A stretch of DNA of 64,000 bases, from the NCBI GenBank assembly GCA_026214975.1, contig CM047808.1, positions 4,639,262 to 4,703,261 on the forward strand, given 5' to 3'. A program made the position numbers and the translations under genes. Origin of the DNA: Gentiana macrophylla. Taxonomy: Eukaryota; Streptophyta; Magnoliopsida; Gentianales; Gentianaceae. Below are positions 13,335 to 24,379 of the stretch, in pieces; position 1 is the first letter of the stretch; every line of letters starts with the position of its first letter. The notes under the pieces are model-generated. The model had not been told where the DNA came from. It did no database searches and saw only the letters and a list, made by a program, of their open reading frames with translations.

Positions 13335-13825
13335 GGTTTTATTTAATTTAGAATTATAGAGCATGCCAGATATAATATTTATTTGCAGATCATTAATTTG
13401 ATTAAATTACATTACTTACTTGATATTTTATTATAATTAGTTAATTCGATTTTTTTATTATTTAAGTTGTTTTAATATTAATAAAATATTAATAAAATAC
13501 AAATCATACATTTATTTGACATTTAATACAAGACAACCGAATTACATAACGACAAAAAAAAGTACTGAATTAAAATAAATATATTACGAACCTAATATAA
13601 TATTCATACATCATACATTAATTTTTAAATGTGTATTTTGTTATTTGATGAAAGAAATATATATTTTTTATTTTTTAAAAGAGATTATTATGGAATATTC
13701 TTGAAATATTCTTTTTGTGTAAGATTTGGTGTAGAATTGTTTGGAAAAGAACGATGTAATTTTACACCATTTTGGTGTAATGGTGCGAAAAAAATGGAGG
13801 AATGGTTGAGATGCTCTCAGAGCAA
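13157..13825. mobile_element. MITE-like element with GGGCAACTCCAACG end
   Basis: The left end GGGCAACTCCAACGCAG and the inner GCACCATTACCCCAAAATAG face a right end whose complement reads GAGCATCTCAACCATTCC and GCACCATTACACCAAAATGG. Ends of this kind are common among plant Harbinger-like MITEs, but no clean 3-bp duplication was found. A poly-T run lies at 13301-13333 within it. Confidence 0.4.
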
Positions 13826-15050
13826 TGGCAATGGCCAAGCTCTTTTTTTGCGGGCTGACAGATTTATATTAATATTTTAATTTAACACATTTTGAAACTC
13901 CAATGGCCTGGTGTATCACGGCTTCAAAAGAATAATAAATTAATTTTCCTTCTTCCTCCTCTCAATCCAGAGACGATAAAAATAAAAATAAAAACCATAA
14001 AACTCATCAAATCTAAAAACAAATTCACAAATACAACAATTCTTTTGAATAGCTTCTTGCATACTGTTGTTATTAAAAACATTTTAAGCTAAACTGAGGA
14101 CATAAAATTGGCAGGTACAAGAAATGGACTCTGGGTACTATGAATTAGACATGAAAATAGATTTAAAAATAGGAAATTTTAGCAAAGAGAACAAAACAAA
14201 TAGGCGATGAAAATTGTAGAATATTTAATTGGTAGAATAGGGGAGGATTAACAAAAGCAGCAAAATGTGCCGGAAATAATGGAGAATGGTGTTTGAGTTT
14301 TGCTGGAGAAGAAGGAGGAATAAGAAAATATAATAATAAATATAAAATAAAAAGGCATTTTTTTAATTCAGATTTGACATCCACAGGTGAGAACCAAGAG
14401 GGGTAGATCCCCCACCACTTCCACGGTAGAACCCCCCACCGGGTGGTCACATAGGCTATTGTAGGAAAAATTTCATCCATTTCTGACAGAAAGTGATTTT
14501 GAAGGGTGAAGATTTGTGCTATAGTTGATGCTCTTATTGCACACCACGGCCTCCTTCAGTCTTCAATGGGTGTGGGCCCCTATGACTATAATTTGTTGCT
14601 TGCCTTTGATTTTTATTTCTTTTTTCTTTTCTTTTTTTTTTTATATTATTCATAAGGAGTGAAAAGAAAGAAGTACTGATACTTCCTTCTCATTCAACAC
14701 CAATTTTGGGATCCAAAAAACTACATTAATAATTTATTTTTATTTATTTCTTTTCGATCGCCTAATTTGAATCTCCGGTCGTTTCCTCTCATGAACTTCG
14801 TTTTTGACAATTTTCAGATCGTTGTGATTCTCATCACTGTGACGCCTCTGTGGAGGCCAATACCTTGTTTCCTAAAATCAATGAATTTGGCTACTCTACC
14901 TAAATTTCGACCTAATATTATATATATAATCGTATTTATATGAACGCGAACGATTACTTTAATTGTTAAAGACTCAAGATACTGTATACTTGCACTTGGG
15001 CTTCAAATCTCGCAGTTCAACAATATATATATATTTTCCTAAACCAGACT
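13826..15050. other. Gene-free AT-rich sequence, possible second Harbinger-like MITE
   Basis: A segment from GAGCAATGGCAATGG (13820) to CTATAGTTGATGCTC (14538) has weakly inverted ends followed by TTA. It may be a MITE adjoining the previous one. Nothing else is recognised. Confidence 0.3.
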
Positions 15051-15063
15051 ATGAGCCCAAACA

Positions 15064-15240
15064 AGAGTGCTTTTTTTTCTTTCCAAACCCACGACTATCA
15101 CGCAGCAGCTTTTATTTTATTTTTTATATATATTTTGGTTATCAGAAAGCCAAATAAAGAGTGCTTTTTTTTTCTTTCCAAACCCACGACTATCAAACGC
15201 AGCTTTTTTGTTTTATTTTTTTATATATATTTTAGCATTT
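15064..15240. repeat. Tandem duplication of about 95 bp
   Basis: Two adjacent copies begin AGAGTGCTTTTTTTT and contain TTTCCAAACCCACGACTATC, CGCAGC and a TTTATATATATTTT end. Small indels separate them. Confidence 0.75.
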
Positions 15241-16217
15241 TTTTTTCGGCCGACGATTACTTAAATTTTTTTCTTACTGTTCAAATTCAACAAGTGACGC
15301 GCCTCGCTCATCACGCTTTTGTCACGTCGTGCCTATAACAAAAATAAACCACATACCCAAGCATTTAATAAATACCAATAAAACACACACGAATCACCCA
15401 AAATATCGAGATTTTCGACGAACGCCTTATCGTCCCGCGATTCAACCCGCGCGAATGCGCATATAAAACCACTCAACTACCCTAAAAGACATCGAATGAC
15501 TACGATAGTGGCAAAAAAATACACACGAAATTATAAAGAAAGTTGACCTCATCAACCATCTGCGTGATTAATGTCATAAAAGCAGAGTCTCGTAACCTTT
15601 ATTCAAGGCAACCACCCTATCTACAACACCACCATGAGAACTCGAACATCACCATTCACAACATTATAAAGCAATATTGTAGGGTAGAAAAGGGCACGAC
15701 CACCAACTCCAATTAAAAGCCCTTTCCGGATCCTAAATTACAATTGCATCTTTATTCGAATCGCCGTAAGCTTGTTGTTGCTCACGTTCTATCTCCCTCC
15801 TTCAATTCCTCAATATACATATCTCCCAAAACAAAATTGATCACTTAATAAAACCCAGAAAAAGATAAAAATAAAAATAAAAAAACTACATAAAAGATTA
15901 CAGCTGCCGAAAGAAAAAAAAAAAAAAAACTATAATTCTCATAAAAAAACCTCTAAATCAAACCTAGATAATCAATTCAAATCCAATATAAATCCAAAAA
16001 TCATGAAAAGGAAACTCAAATCAAGATTGTTCCCTAAAAAAATCAAGATTGTAATTTTTGCTGCTCATATCTATTATTATGAAAAAGAAAAGGTATTTCT
16101 ATTTTTTCTTTTTTTGTTAATAAAGGTATTTAGAAATTAAGTAGTCTCAGTAATGAAGCACGGTTTGTTTTGTGCAACAAGCTGATATCCCAACCGATTA
16201 AACAAAAATTAATAAAA
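15241..16217. other. Gene-free stretch
   Basis: I see AT-rich sequence with short A runs (15915-15930) and no gene, RNA or identified repeat. Confidence 0.5.
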
Positions 16218-17505
16218 TAGGTTTTAGTCCAAAAGGACTAATTTGTGACTTAATAGGGTTTCCAGGACGGAACTCGATCCCCTACGGTGCAGGGGGTGCA
16301 CCGCGCAGTGCTGTGCACCCGAAACGACGACGTTTCGGATCGAAACGACACCGTTTTGATCCGATCTAAAAAAAATATAAAATTACACAATCAAAACGGC
16401 GTTGCTTCGGGCAAGACAAAGACCACGCGCATGCACCCTTGCACCGTAGGGATCGAGTTCCTTTCTGCGACACAATTATTTTATAAGCGACAAAACATAA
16501 CTTATTCGACTAAATTACCCTTTTTTCCCTTTCCCCTTTACACGTTTTAAAAGCCGATTTGCATCATACCTTCAAAAGGCATCGCCTCCTTATCCCCAAT
16601 TTTTGGCCGCCTGTGCGTTGATGCCGGAGATGCCCTCAGAAAGGGGCGGTGACGGAGCATTATGTGATCGCGCCGGAGATGCCGCTGAGGTAATCGTGGC
16701 GGCGAATTTGTTGAAGGCGGACGACGACTGCATTGTATAAAACAAAAGGCCGAGAAGCCGAGGCTTTGAGATAGAGAGGCGTTGACATGGAGGTTGATCG
16801 TCCGGCGCTCACTGATAATTTTGTTCAAAGAACGGGTTGAACGGCGGGTTTGTCTGAAGAATCGCCACCGCCCGCCCACCGCTTCCAACCGAGTCCAATT
16901 TCCGCCAAGAAGATCGGATTTGTATCACCCGAATCGATTGTACGATTTGGGGATTAGGATTTGGGGAGAGCAAGAGGGTGACGGCCGTACGCGAGTCGAA
17001 CGATCGGATTTGAACGCCGAGAAGCGAGGGCCATGTGCACCGTGAAGGAGTTAACGGCGCCATGGTTGCCGGAGAAGTCGGGCTGAATTTTTATTTTTAT
17101 TTTTATTTTTAGAAAGTTTAGGGTTTAGGTTGTTATAATTAATTTTTTTATCATACAACATTTTTTGATGTAACTTTATATATTTTACGATCTCACATTA
17201 CTTGTTTATTGGCCGCATTACATTTTTACATTGATACTACTTATTTTTTGGTCATTACGACTTGTTTATTGGGTCGTTATTATTTTTCATTTGATGTTAC
17301 TACATTTTACATTACATTATTATTTGTTTTCGTCATTTTATTACTTTTTTTTGGTCACATTACACTTTATCTAGCGTACTACGTGTTTAATGTAAAAGGG
17401 TATTTTTGTCAATTTATCATGAACTTGTCCTTTTAATTACATAAATGTAGTAACGCCCTTCCTGACCCATTTATGATTTTTCTTTTCCTTCTGGCCCCTT
17501 CCCCC
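16218..17505 (+). mobile_element. MULE-like non-autonomous element, copy 2
   Basis: The left end TAGGTTTTAGTCCAAAAGGA and the right end CCATTTATGATTTTTC...CCTTCCCCC match both ends of copy 1 (2489-4052, opposite orientation). Inside, TTAGGGTTTAGG, GTTGTTAtAATTAATTTTTT and ATGTAACTTTAT also match copy 1. The flanks TTAATAAAA and TTAATTAAAA look like a slightly altered 9-bp target duplication. It carries a GC-rich block at 16560-17090 with a 113-codon open frame on the - strand that I do not recognise, and a nested foldback MITE at 16269-16461. No transposase is visible. Confidence 0.6.
16269..16461. mobile_element. Foldback MITE nested in MULE-like copy 2
   Basis: The left arm GGAACTCGATCCCCTACGGT and the right arm CACCGTAGGGATCGAGTTCC are near-perfect inverted repeats, extended by GGGTGCA/TGCACCC inside. 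Total length is 193 bp. A target duplication could not be fixed. Confidence 0.6.
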
Positions 17506-17792
17506 TTAATTAAAACTCGATCATCCCTATTTTTGACACGTTGGCCCGGGACAAGATTAAAACACGAGCTCATTTTTGTTAACAAAAGCAATATTCATAT
17601 ATAGATGATATGAATCAAATCGCGTATAAAAAAAGATTAAGATTTAAATTATAATAATTATATCTAACAACATACTACAAATGTCAAAACAATATATAGC
17701 AATAGCAGAGAAAAAAAATAAGACTCTAATTAACAACATCAACGGATTGCAAACACTTATGGACAACATAGCTACAATGACAAGCAAACAAA

Positions 17793-17963
17793 CTAATCAA
17801 GATTTCTCCGTGTATTTCTCGATGCAAAATCATCAATAATAGTCTCCCGTTTAATATTGTTCAACATATCATTCTTGATACATAAAATAGCCAAACCATT
17901 CAATCTTTCTTGCGCCATTGATGACCTCAAGTAGGTTTTCAATAATTTTAACTTTGAAAAACT
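17793..17963 (-). pseudogene. hAT transposase C-terminal fragment (ZMYM1/TTF-type)
   Basis: A 56-codon open stretch on the - strand reads KLKLLKTYLRSSMAQERLNG, then LAILCIKNDMLNNI and DDFASRNTRR before a TAG stop. This is the end of the hAT dimerisation domain found in plant transposase-derived proteins annotated as zinc finger MYM-type or TTF-type. Upstream, in-frame stops appear and no further domain is readable, so it is a relic. No hAT termini or 8-bp duplications were found around it. Confidence 0.7.
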
Positions 17964-18409
17964 AGAACAATATCAATAAAATCATTCACCGGGAAATCAA
18001 CAATTTATCAAATACTAATTAACAAACGAAATAGGAAAAAAATTCAAAAGTACTTCAATTTTTATTAATCTAATTAACAAATAAACTACAAATTATAATT
18101 CTTTTGGTCTTATATGATAATATGAAAAAAAATTACTGAAATAGTAAATGGATTTTCCTACAATCCTATGCTACATTTTGTGTCTCTTTAATTATAGTTG
18201 TCTATTTTCAAAAAAAAAAAATTATAGTTGTCTCGTTTATGTTTCATCACGATGTTTTATTGAAATAGAGTTTAATTTAAAAATTAAAAAAAAAAAATCG
18301 TACTCGAACACAGAGGCCGTGAGAAGCAGACGGAGAAGAGATGAATTAAAGTGTGGATATTAATAATAATAAAATAATAATAAAAAAATTAATAATTAAA
18401 AAACATTGT

Positions 18410-18480
18410 AATAGACAAGATTTGAACTTGCATCGTCAAGAAGAGTAACCACTTCCCCTTCCACTACACCAGCTTGTATC
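18410..18480 (-). mobile_element. tRNA-like SINE head or tRNA pseudogene
   Basis: On the - strand GCTGGTGTAGTGGAAG resembles a polymerase III A box and GCAAGTTCAAATCTTG a B box, spaced as in a tRNA. No stable cloverleaf or anticodon can be assigned, so a decayed SINE head is more likely than a working tRNA. Confidence 0.4.
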
Positions 18481-18664
18481 AAAGATAGATTTACTAATTT
18501 TTGACCATTTTATATAAACCAAGACATTTGTAAAACACGTAGCTATGGCCCCTCATATCGTGGGCCGGGTGATCGTCCATCCCTCCGGCCCAGTCCGTTC
18601 TCGTGATATAAGGGTAGCCATATTTATGTGTATAAGATACACATGTATTGTGTAATTTAATTTA

Positions 18665-18914
18665 GGGAGAGTTGTTGAAAAGGACAAAAAAATTATTAAA
18701 ATTAACAAAAAGGACACTAGACATATGAAGTACAAAAATACCCTTATAAATACACGTGGGGTGTTGTTGTTTGTTGTTTTTTTTAATAGAGGGGCAAAAT
18801 TGTCTTAATACAAGATATTTTGTCCTTTTTACTAAAATACAAATGTTATTGTCCTTTTTGACAATTTCATAAAGGTTTTTTTTTTTTTTTTTTTTCCTTT
18901 TTCATAATTTTCCC
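18665..18914. mobile_element. MULE-type MITE of 250 bp
   Basis: The element starts GGGAGAGTTGTTGAAAAGGA and its other end reads GGGAAAATTATGAAAAAGGA on the - strand, an imperfect terminal inverted repeat of about 28 bp. It is flanked by TTTAATTTA and TTTAATTAA, a 9-bp duplication with one mismatch, and the related LTR at 4260-4300 shows the site without it. Internal AAAAATACCCTT and GTCCTTTTT motifs resemble the ends of the larger MULE-like copies. Confidence 0.7.
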
Positions 18915-18984
18915 TTTAATTAATGGAAGAATATAAATCAATTAAGTATATTTACTTTCGATAATTCCTTACTTGTATTTAGGA

Positions 18985-19265
18985 AAAATATTTTCTTACT
19001 TCTCATTCTACTTAAAAGAAGAAAAAAAAAACTTCCCCAAAATTTCTAGGGGCTATTGGGCCATTTCTCTCATAAATGTTTTCTTTCTTCTAATTCCACT
19101 CAAAAAGCTTCTCCTAAAAAAAACCGTGGGGCTATTTGGCCACTTTCTCTCATAAAAGGAAATGAATGCCAAAATCTTTTCAGTATTACGATCAAGAGAA
19201 TTATTAGCCACTTTCTTATAAAAGGAAATGGATGTGGATCTCTTTTGTATCACGATACAATATAA
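18985..19265. repeat. Imperfect tandem repeats in the LTR remnant
   Basis: The block TTCTACTTAAAAGAAG...GGGGCTATTGGGCCATTTCTC is followed about 90 bp later by TTCCACTCAAAAAGC...GGGGCTATTTGGCCACTTTCTC and a shorter third copy near 19205. Confidence 0.55.
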
Positions 19266-19659
19266 TTATTTTAGTTAATTATTTTAGTAGAAAATAATTG
19301 AGAATTTATCTTGGTAATTTGGGAGGAAGAAAAAGTTGGCCCAGAAGCAATCCTAGGATTCCGTGGAGGTTCGTGTGGATCAATTAATGGTAGAAGCCAA
19401 ACATTTGAGTGGCTCCGTGCACAACTATACTGTAGACGAAGCGTCGATCTTAATACAGATCAATTCCGATTTTGAATTCTTGTCTAGTCCGGTATGATTA
19501 TTTTGTCATGAAAATAGCATTACTAAAACGGAAAGGCATTGTGAACATATTCTATATATATTTTTATCCGGATATGTTTTTTAAACCAGTTTTCTCCGTT
19601 TGTTTGTTTTTTCTTCAATCCTGTTCTAGGATAGTAGTTAGTAATATTTTGTGTAGGCT

Positions 19660-20510
19660 ACAACTCGATCGGCTGCGACACCTACTAATTTTTATCATTT
19701 CAAATAACATACACTCATATTTATTTGTGTAATGTATAGCGTTCTTTTTGTGCAATTCATTACTAATAGTACTCCTTCCGTCCCATTTTATTTGTCTCGT
19801 TTGACTCTTCACATAGATTGAGAAAATCGTAATTAATGCTTTAAATCTCATTAAATGATTCAATATTTTTACATGTATGCCCTTTAAATAGTTGTTGAAG
19901 CATTTAATGCTATACATTTTTTATCATAAATATTGTAAACAGTGAAGATCATTTGAAGAATTTTGACAATTAATACATAAAATAGAAACTTATTTTTGGA
20001 CAAATCAGAAAAAAAGCATAGACAAATAAACTTATTATAAATGTCTCGTTCAAAATGTAACCGGTCAAGCAACTTTTGATCATTTGGTTGACATTTTCTA
20101 TTCTTTTACTCTCTTTTTTGTGGAGTGGTTGTTCTTTTGGTTGATCTTTTCTGTTCTTTGTCTCTAAACCATGAGAGATTTTATGGTGCAGCGGTTGTGG
20201 GAAGGTTATACCAAGTGACATACATTAGAGTCTCTCATTTTTACTCTCTTTCATATAATACACTTTTATCGTGTGTGAGAGGTTAAAAATGAGTGGTTGT
20301 AATGTATGCCACTTGATAAAACCATCCTACAACGGTTATATTTTAAAATTTCACCTAAACCACGGTGCTTTGTCTCTAAAAGCAACGTTTACGGATCATC
20401 TCAAATTTTAATAAACTACTATTAATTGCAAAAAAAAGAATGATATGCATAAGTGTATTTTATTTGAAAGTATGATAAAAACCAGTAGGTGTCGCAGCCG
20501 ATCGAGTTGT
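19660..20510. mobile_element. Candidate foldback element with arms of about 110 bp
   Basis: The left arm (19660-19770) starts ACAACTCGATCGGCTGCGAC and the right arm (20400-20510) ends with its exact complement; both continue with CACCTACT..TTTTTATCAT and TTCAAATAA. The interior holds a Stowaway-like start (TACTCCTTCCGTCCCATTTT near 19770) and the family A MITE at 20172. No target duplication is visible, and the right arm abuts another repeat at 20511. Confidence 0.5.
20172..20354. mobile_element. Foldback MITE, family A, copy 2
   Basis: This 183-bp element has imperfect inverted ends of about 53 bp (GAGATTTTATGG..CGGTTGTGGGAAGGTT against GAAATTTTAAAA..CCGTTGTAGGATGGTT). A perfect 8-bp duplication CTAAACCA flanks it (20164-20171, 20355-20362). 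An 8-bp duplication fits hAT or MULE families. Other copies lie at 12877 and about 52107. Confidence 0.75.
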
Positions 20511-20690
20511 TGTAACGCCCCCAGACCCCGTGCCTGGTAAAGCTAAATGAGTCATAAATGTCCGGTGATCAACTGTTTAGACCGCCGTCCTCGCTTGGTC
20601 TAAAAGGACTAACCTGAGTTGACAAGATCTTTATGTCTCACACTTATATGGGATGAGCATTTTCTTATTTTACCAATGTGGGGCATTACA
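20511..20690. repeat. Possible short solo LTR
   Basis: The sequence runs from TGTAACGCCCCC to GGGGCATTACA, so its ends are inverted and of the TG..CA form usual for LTRs. At 180 bp it would fit a TRIM-type LTR. No 5-bp duplication flanks it. Confidence 0.35.
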
Positions 20691-20841
20691 TAATGCCTTT
20701 TATTTATTTATTGAATAATGGAAATTGGAAAATACAATTCATTATGGTTAAAGATTATACGCCAATGCTATAAAATTATGTACTGGGCAAACATACTTGG
20801 CACATTGATCGTAGAGATACCACCATTAACAGCATGGTATA

Positions 20842-21481
20842 TGAGGATGCTGGAAACCGTCTGTTAATTAATCCGGGTCAAACTCTTATGTGACAATGAT
20901 CGAAAATCCTAGAAACCCTAATTTATGCAAAAGAGGGACGAGTTGTTTTATTTGTTTGGACTGAGCTCTCGAATTATTTCTGAGAGTTGCCTATGTATCC
21001 AATAGTTGAATTGAAATCAAGTCATCCGTAGTTCCTTAGGGTTGTTTATATTGGCGATGCCTCGCCCCTATTACTTGTTGAGTAAGTATTATAATTAATT
21101 TTAATTCCCTAAGGATATACACGTTTCAATCCCTATAAATCAGAGATAATTATGGACATATTTAATGTCAAGATTGGAGTCTTTATGATCGAGGATTTCA
21201 TCCATATTTATCCTCAAAGGAATAGCAGCTGGTCAGCATCTCTTGGCGTCTTACGACAAAGCCCCAAAGCCAATATGAATGACTGAGATGACTCCTCTTC
21301 ACTGAGACCTTGACGTCCTGCGGTGGCTGGAGGAGTTCAGACCGATCTCCTGTGGTAGATGATCTGCTCTTTGTTCGGTTCCTGGGGCTCCTGGCCCTTA
21401 AAAGCCCTAAGTTTAAGGACTGGTCATTTATTAAACGCCCCTAAAAGTGACACGTGGCGCAACTCGGGTCGGGTATCATCA
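20842..21481 (-). repeat. 3' LTR of the Tat element
   Basis: On the - strand it starts TGATGATACCCGACCCGAG and ends CCAGCATCCTCA. It is 640 bp and aligns with 39348-39989. Confidence 0.88.
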
Positions 21482-21497
21482 TAAGCCCCCCAGGTCT
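21482..21497 (-). other. Polypurine tract of the Tat element
   Basis: On the - strand ACCTGGGGGGCTTA lies directly before the 3' LTR start. Confidence 0.7.
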
Positions 21498-21686
21498 GAC
21501 GCTGCTTTACTAGCTGGTCAGATCTGCGCTACTTTGGCGGTTCGGAAGGCATGACCCGACCTCGCGTTTTGAATCATCCAACTGCCAGCTGGCAGCCTCT
21601 GAAACTAGCCATCATTGCATACGCGAGATACGAGGCGTTTTTCACTCCTTTTCACAACTGACGTCGTTTGAGTGTCAGGAGGGAGG

Positions 21687-21694
21687 TTATAAAA
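21687..21694 (+). promoter_or_regulatory. TATA box of the antisense gene
   Basis: TTATAAAA in a GC-richer context sits about 141 bp upstream of the ATG at 21835. It lies inside the retrotransposon but faces the opposite way to gag-pol. Confidence 0.5.
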
Positions 21695-21834
21695 CCGTCC
21701 CTTCATATCAGACTTTCCCTCTTCTCATATTTGCTATTAATTCGAAGATTTTCCCTAAGATCCTCTGCATTTCCAAGTAAGCACCTATCTTTTCTTACAC
21801 TGTTCTTCTTCATTTCTTCTACTCTTCCCAGTTT

Positions 21835-23921
21835 ATGAGGGCTAGTACCGCTTCGAGCAGCTCTATTGATAGGGAATTTGAGTCCCACTCTGCGTCAGAC
21901 AACGAAGTTAACCAACCGTTTATCCAATTTGGGGGTCCAATAGACATTCCTTCTTTAAACACGGTTGGTGTTCGCCATAATTTTGAAGAGGTCATTGCCG
22001 ATCAGGCTCATAACCCATCTCGATACCATTCAACCTTTGGTTTTACCTCCTTACGCCAGTGTCTTAGAGCCCATATGACTGCTAGAACGGCTATAGGCTA
22101 TTCCGGTATTAGGTCCAAACTAACCCAGGACGGTATCTTGCAAATCTGTAACCAGTATGGTATAGATATGGATCGATATGCTCCTCAGTTGCCTGGGGGT
22201 GCCCATCTATATGCTCATCAGCCCTCAGAGGGGTACTGCACTGTATACAGGGAACAGTTTGTCTGTGGCCTTAGGGTTCCTTTCTGTCCGGCCTTCTTGG
22301 CTGTACTGAGACATTATCAACTGGGGTCTGCCCAGATTGCCCCTAACGGTGTTAGGGCAATTATTGGGTCTGGGATCTTTTTCCGGCTGATGGACATAGA
22401 GTTTAACATGGATCTTTTTAGGACTTTTTACCAGCATAAGAAGATCATGAACCATAGTAGGTGGTACTATTTTCCGCGCCGCACAGACCACCAAAGGGGG
22501 GTCCCCATGCTTTCCACAGGGAAATCTATGAATGGAAGAACCATTTTTTCTTTATCCGTAACGACGGGCACCCTGAACTGAGCAACTGGAATTATTTCCA
22601 GCTTCCTTCTGACGTGTGTCTCACCACCGTGGGTGAGCGCTTGCTGAATGATATTGCTGATGCCAAAGTTCTCCTTGACTTTGAGCACTGGCCTGACGAA
22701 CTGATAAAGGCTGCTCGCTTATATGATTCCGGTCCTGAGCCCTATCTGAGGCTTACTCAGGAGGAGTATAACCATCGTAGGATCTTTTTCTTGCGTACTG
22801 GTTTGATTTTATTGTTTCCTTTGGATTTGTTCTAACGCTTTCTCTGTTCTTTCAGTGGCCGATGTTGCTGATATCATCGAACAGGCACTCGGGGAAGAAT
22901 ATGTGCCTGTACAAGATGAGCCCCAGCAGAACTTGGAAGCCCCAAGGGAGGAAGGCCGAGCGAGCTGGAATCGGCTGATCCAGGGGCAAGTCAAGTTCCT
23001 CCTCTTCGAGGATCTTGATGAAGCGACTTAGCCTCGGGCACACGGCAGGTCGAACAGAGGGATGACAGGCCGATCATCCTCAACGTTTCTGATGCTGGCG
23101 AACAGGCCCGACAGCGTTCTCGATCTGGGAGAAAGAGGCCCAGAGGTGGTCAGGAGTCCTCTGAAGGGACATCGGGCTCTTCGGCCGAGTTTTTAGCTGA
23201 ACTGCCAGATAAGGATCTGGCATCCATTGTAAGTCTTGCATCTTTCCGATTTCTGTTCGCTATTCTGGAACCGTACTGACCCTGTTCGTCTTACTTTTGT
23301 TATATGCATGTTGTTAAAGCTGGGAAGGAAGTTCTTCATCGCCTTAATAACTTCTCCGCCCAAAAGGCTTCCTTGGAGAAACGGATCAGTGACCTGTCTG
23401 CCAGCCGCAACAAGCACAAAGAGGAATCCTTGTCCAAAGATGCCCAGATCGCTGATCTAGATAAAATCATGCAGGCCCAGCAAGCTGAGCTGAATGAGCT
23501 ACGAACTTCCAGTGCTGCTCAAGAGGAGGTACTGACCAAGCTGAGGGCTGATCATGAGGGGTTGGAAGCTGCTATGCCCTAGCGTATCGCTCAGGCTATT
23601 CATGAGTACATAAACTATCCTCATTTCATCGGAGCTCTGAAGGTCTTGCTTGGCTCAATCCTAAGCCATGGGTACACCCTTGGTGTTAATCAGGCTAAGG
23701 AACAATGGCCTGAGCTGGTCATCTCAGACCTTCAGCATGGTAGACTTTGCAAGCCAAGTGGCAATGAGCTGTACCAGACCAGGCTTATAGAATTTCAAGC
23801 TGGTGAGGACTTGGCGGAGAAATATGGTCGTCGACCTGCTACTCATCAGACCAGCGCATCTTCAGCTCAGCGCTCTGGCACTCCCACCGATCAGCAACAA
23901 GAATCAGCTGCCAATCCTTAG
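21835..23921 (+). pseudogene. Antisense gene of the Tat element (gypsy-type transposon domain, PF04195-like)
   Basis: The ATG at 21835 opens a 248-codon frame with SLRQCLRAHMTARTAIGYSG and YREQFVCGLRVPFCPAFLAV. The domain continues in another frame from about 22465 with HFFFIRNDG; the shift is one base at the TTTT run near 22470. GT-AG introns are likely at 22777-22855 and about 23229-23319. The last exon (to 23921) has a coiled coil of about 75 residues (QKASLEKRISDLSASRNKHK onward), an in-frame TAG at 23580, and a C-terminal tail with SHGYTLGVNQAKEQWPEL. Homologous antisense genes are known in Tat elements such as Grande. Function is unknown; expression from its own promoter is inference. 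A further frameshift lies near 23030. Confidence 0.75.
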
Positions 23922-24379
23922 GCTTATGCTTTTGCTATTTAAATAATCTTCTATAATAACTCTCCTTTATTGCTCGCAATGACTTTTATTTCTCAACTAT
24001 TTGTGCTTATTTTAGCACCAGTTCAGTTTTACTAACTCTTTCTGTTCCTGACGCTCAGCCGTTCACAGCTCTGAGTTTTTCCTTTTTTTTTTTTTTGCAT
24101 ATTTTGCTTTTATTTTCCTTTTTGCTTTTGTTTTGAGCGTATATTAGGGACTCCCTTACTCCCCTGAAGAACATCTTTTTAGAAGTTTTACCTCGGAATG
24201 TTGATCTTCAGCTTGCCCAAGTGTTGAATGTTGTTCAGAGCTGATCGTCTGTCCTGCAGACTTAGAAAGTTTGTTTCAAACTTTCGAAGTATCATTAGTC
24301 TTGCTCTTACCATGGTCTTGCTCTTACCATGATTTTTTTTTCGCTTCAGCTCGCTAAATGTGTCCTGTTGACGCATAGT

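Larger units (their letters stand above)
18616..19490 (+). repeat. Truncated Copia LTR remnant
   Basis: The sequence follows the 3' half of the LTR at 1383-4893: TGTATAAGATACAC, GTTCGTGTGGATCA, GGTAGAAGCC and CTGTAGACGAAGCGT occur in the same order. The start of the LTR and all internal sequence are missing. It is split by a 250-bp MITE at 18665-18914. Confidence 0.6.

Noticed and set aside
18410..18480. Functional tRNA gene
   Set aside because: Box A and B motifs are present but no paired acceptor stem or anticodon arm could be built.
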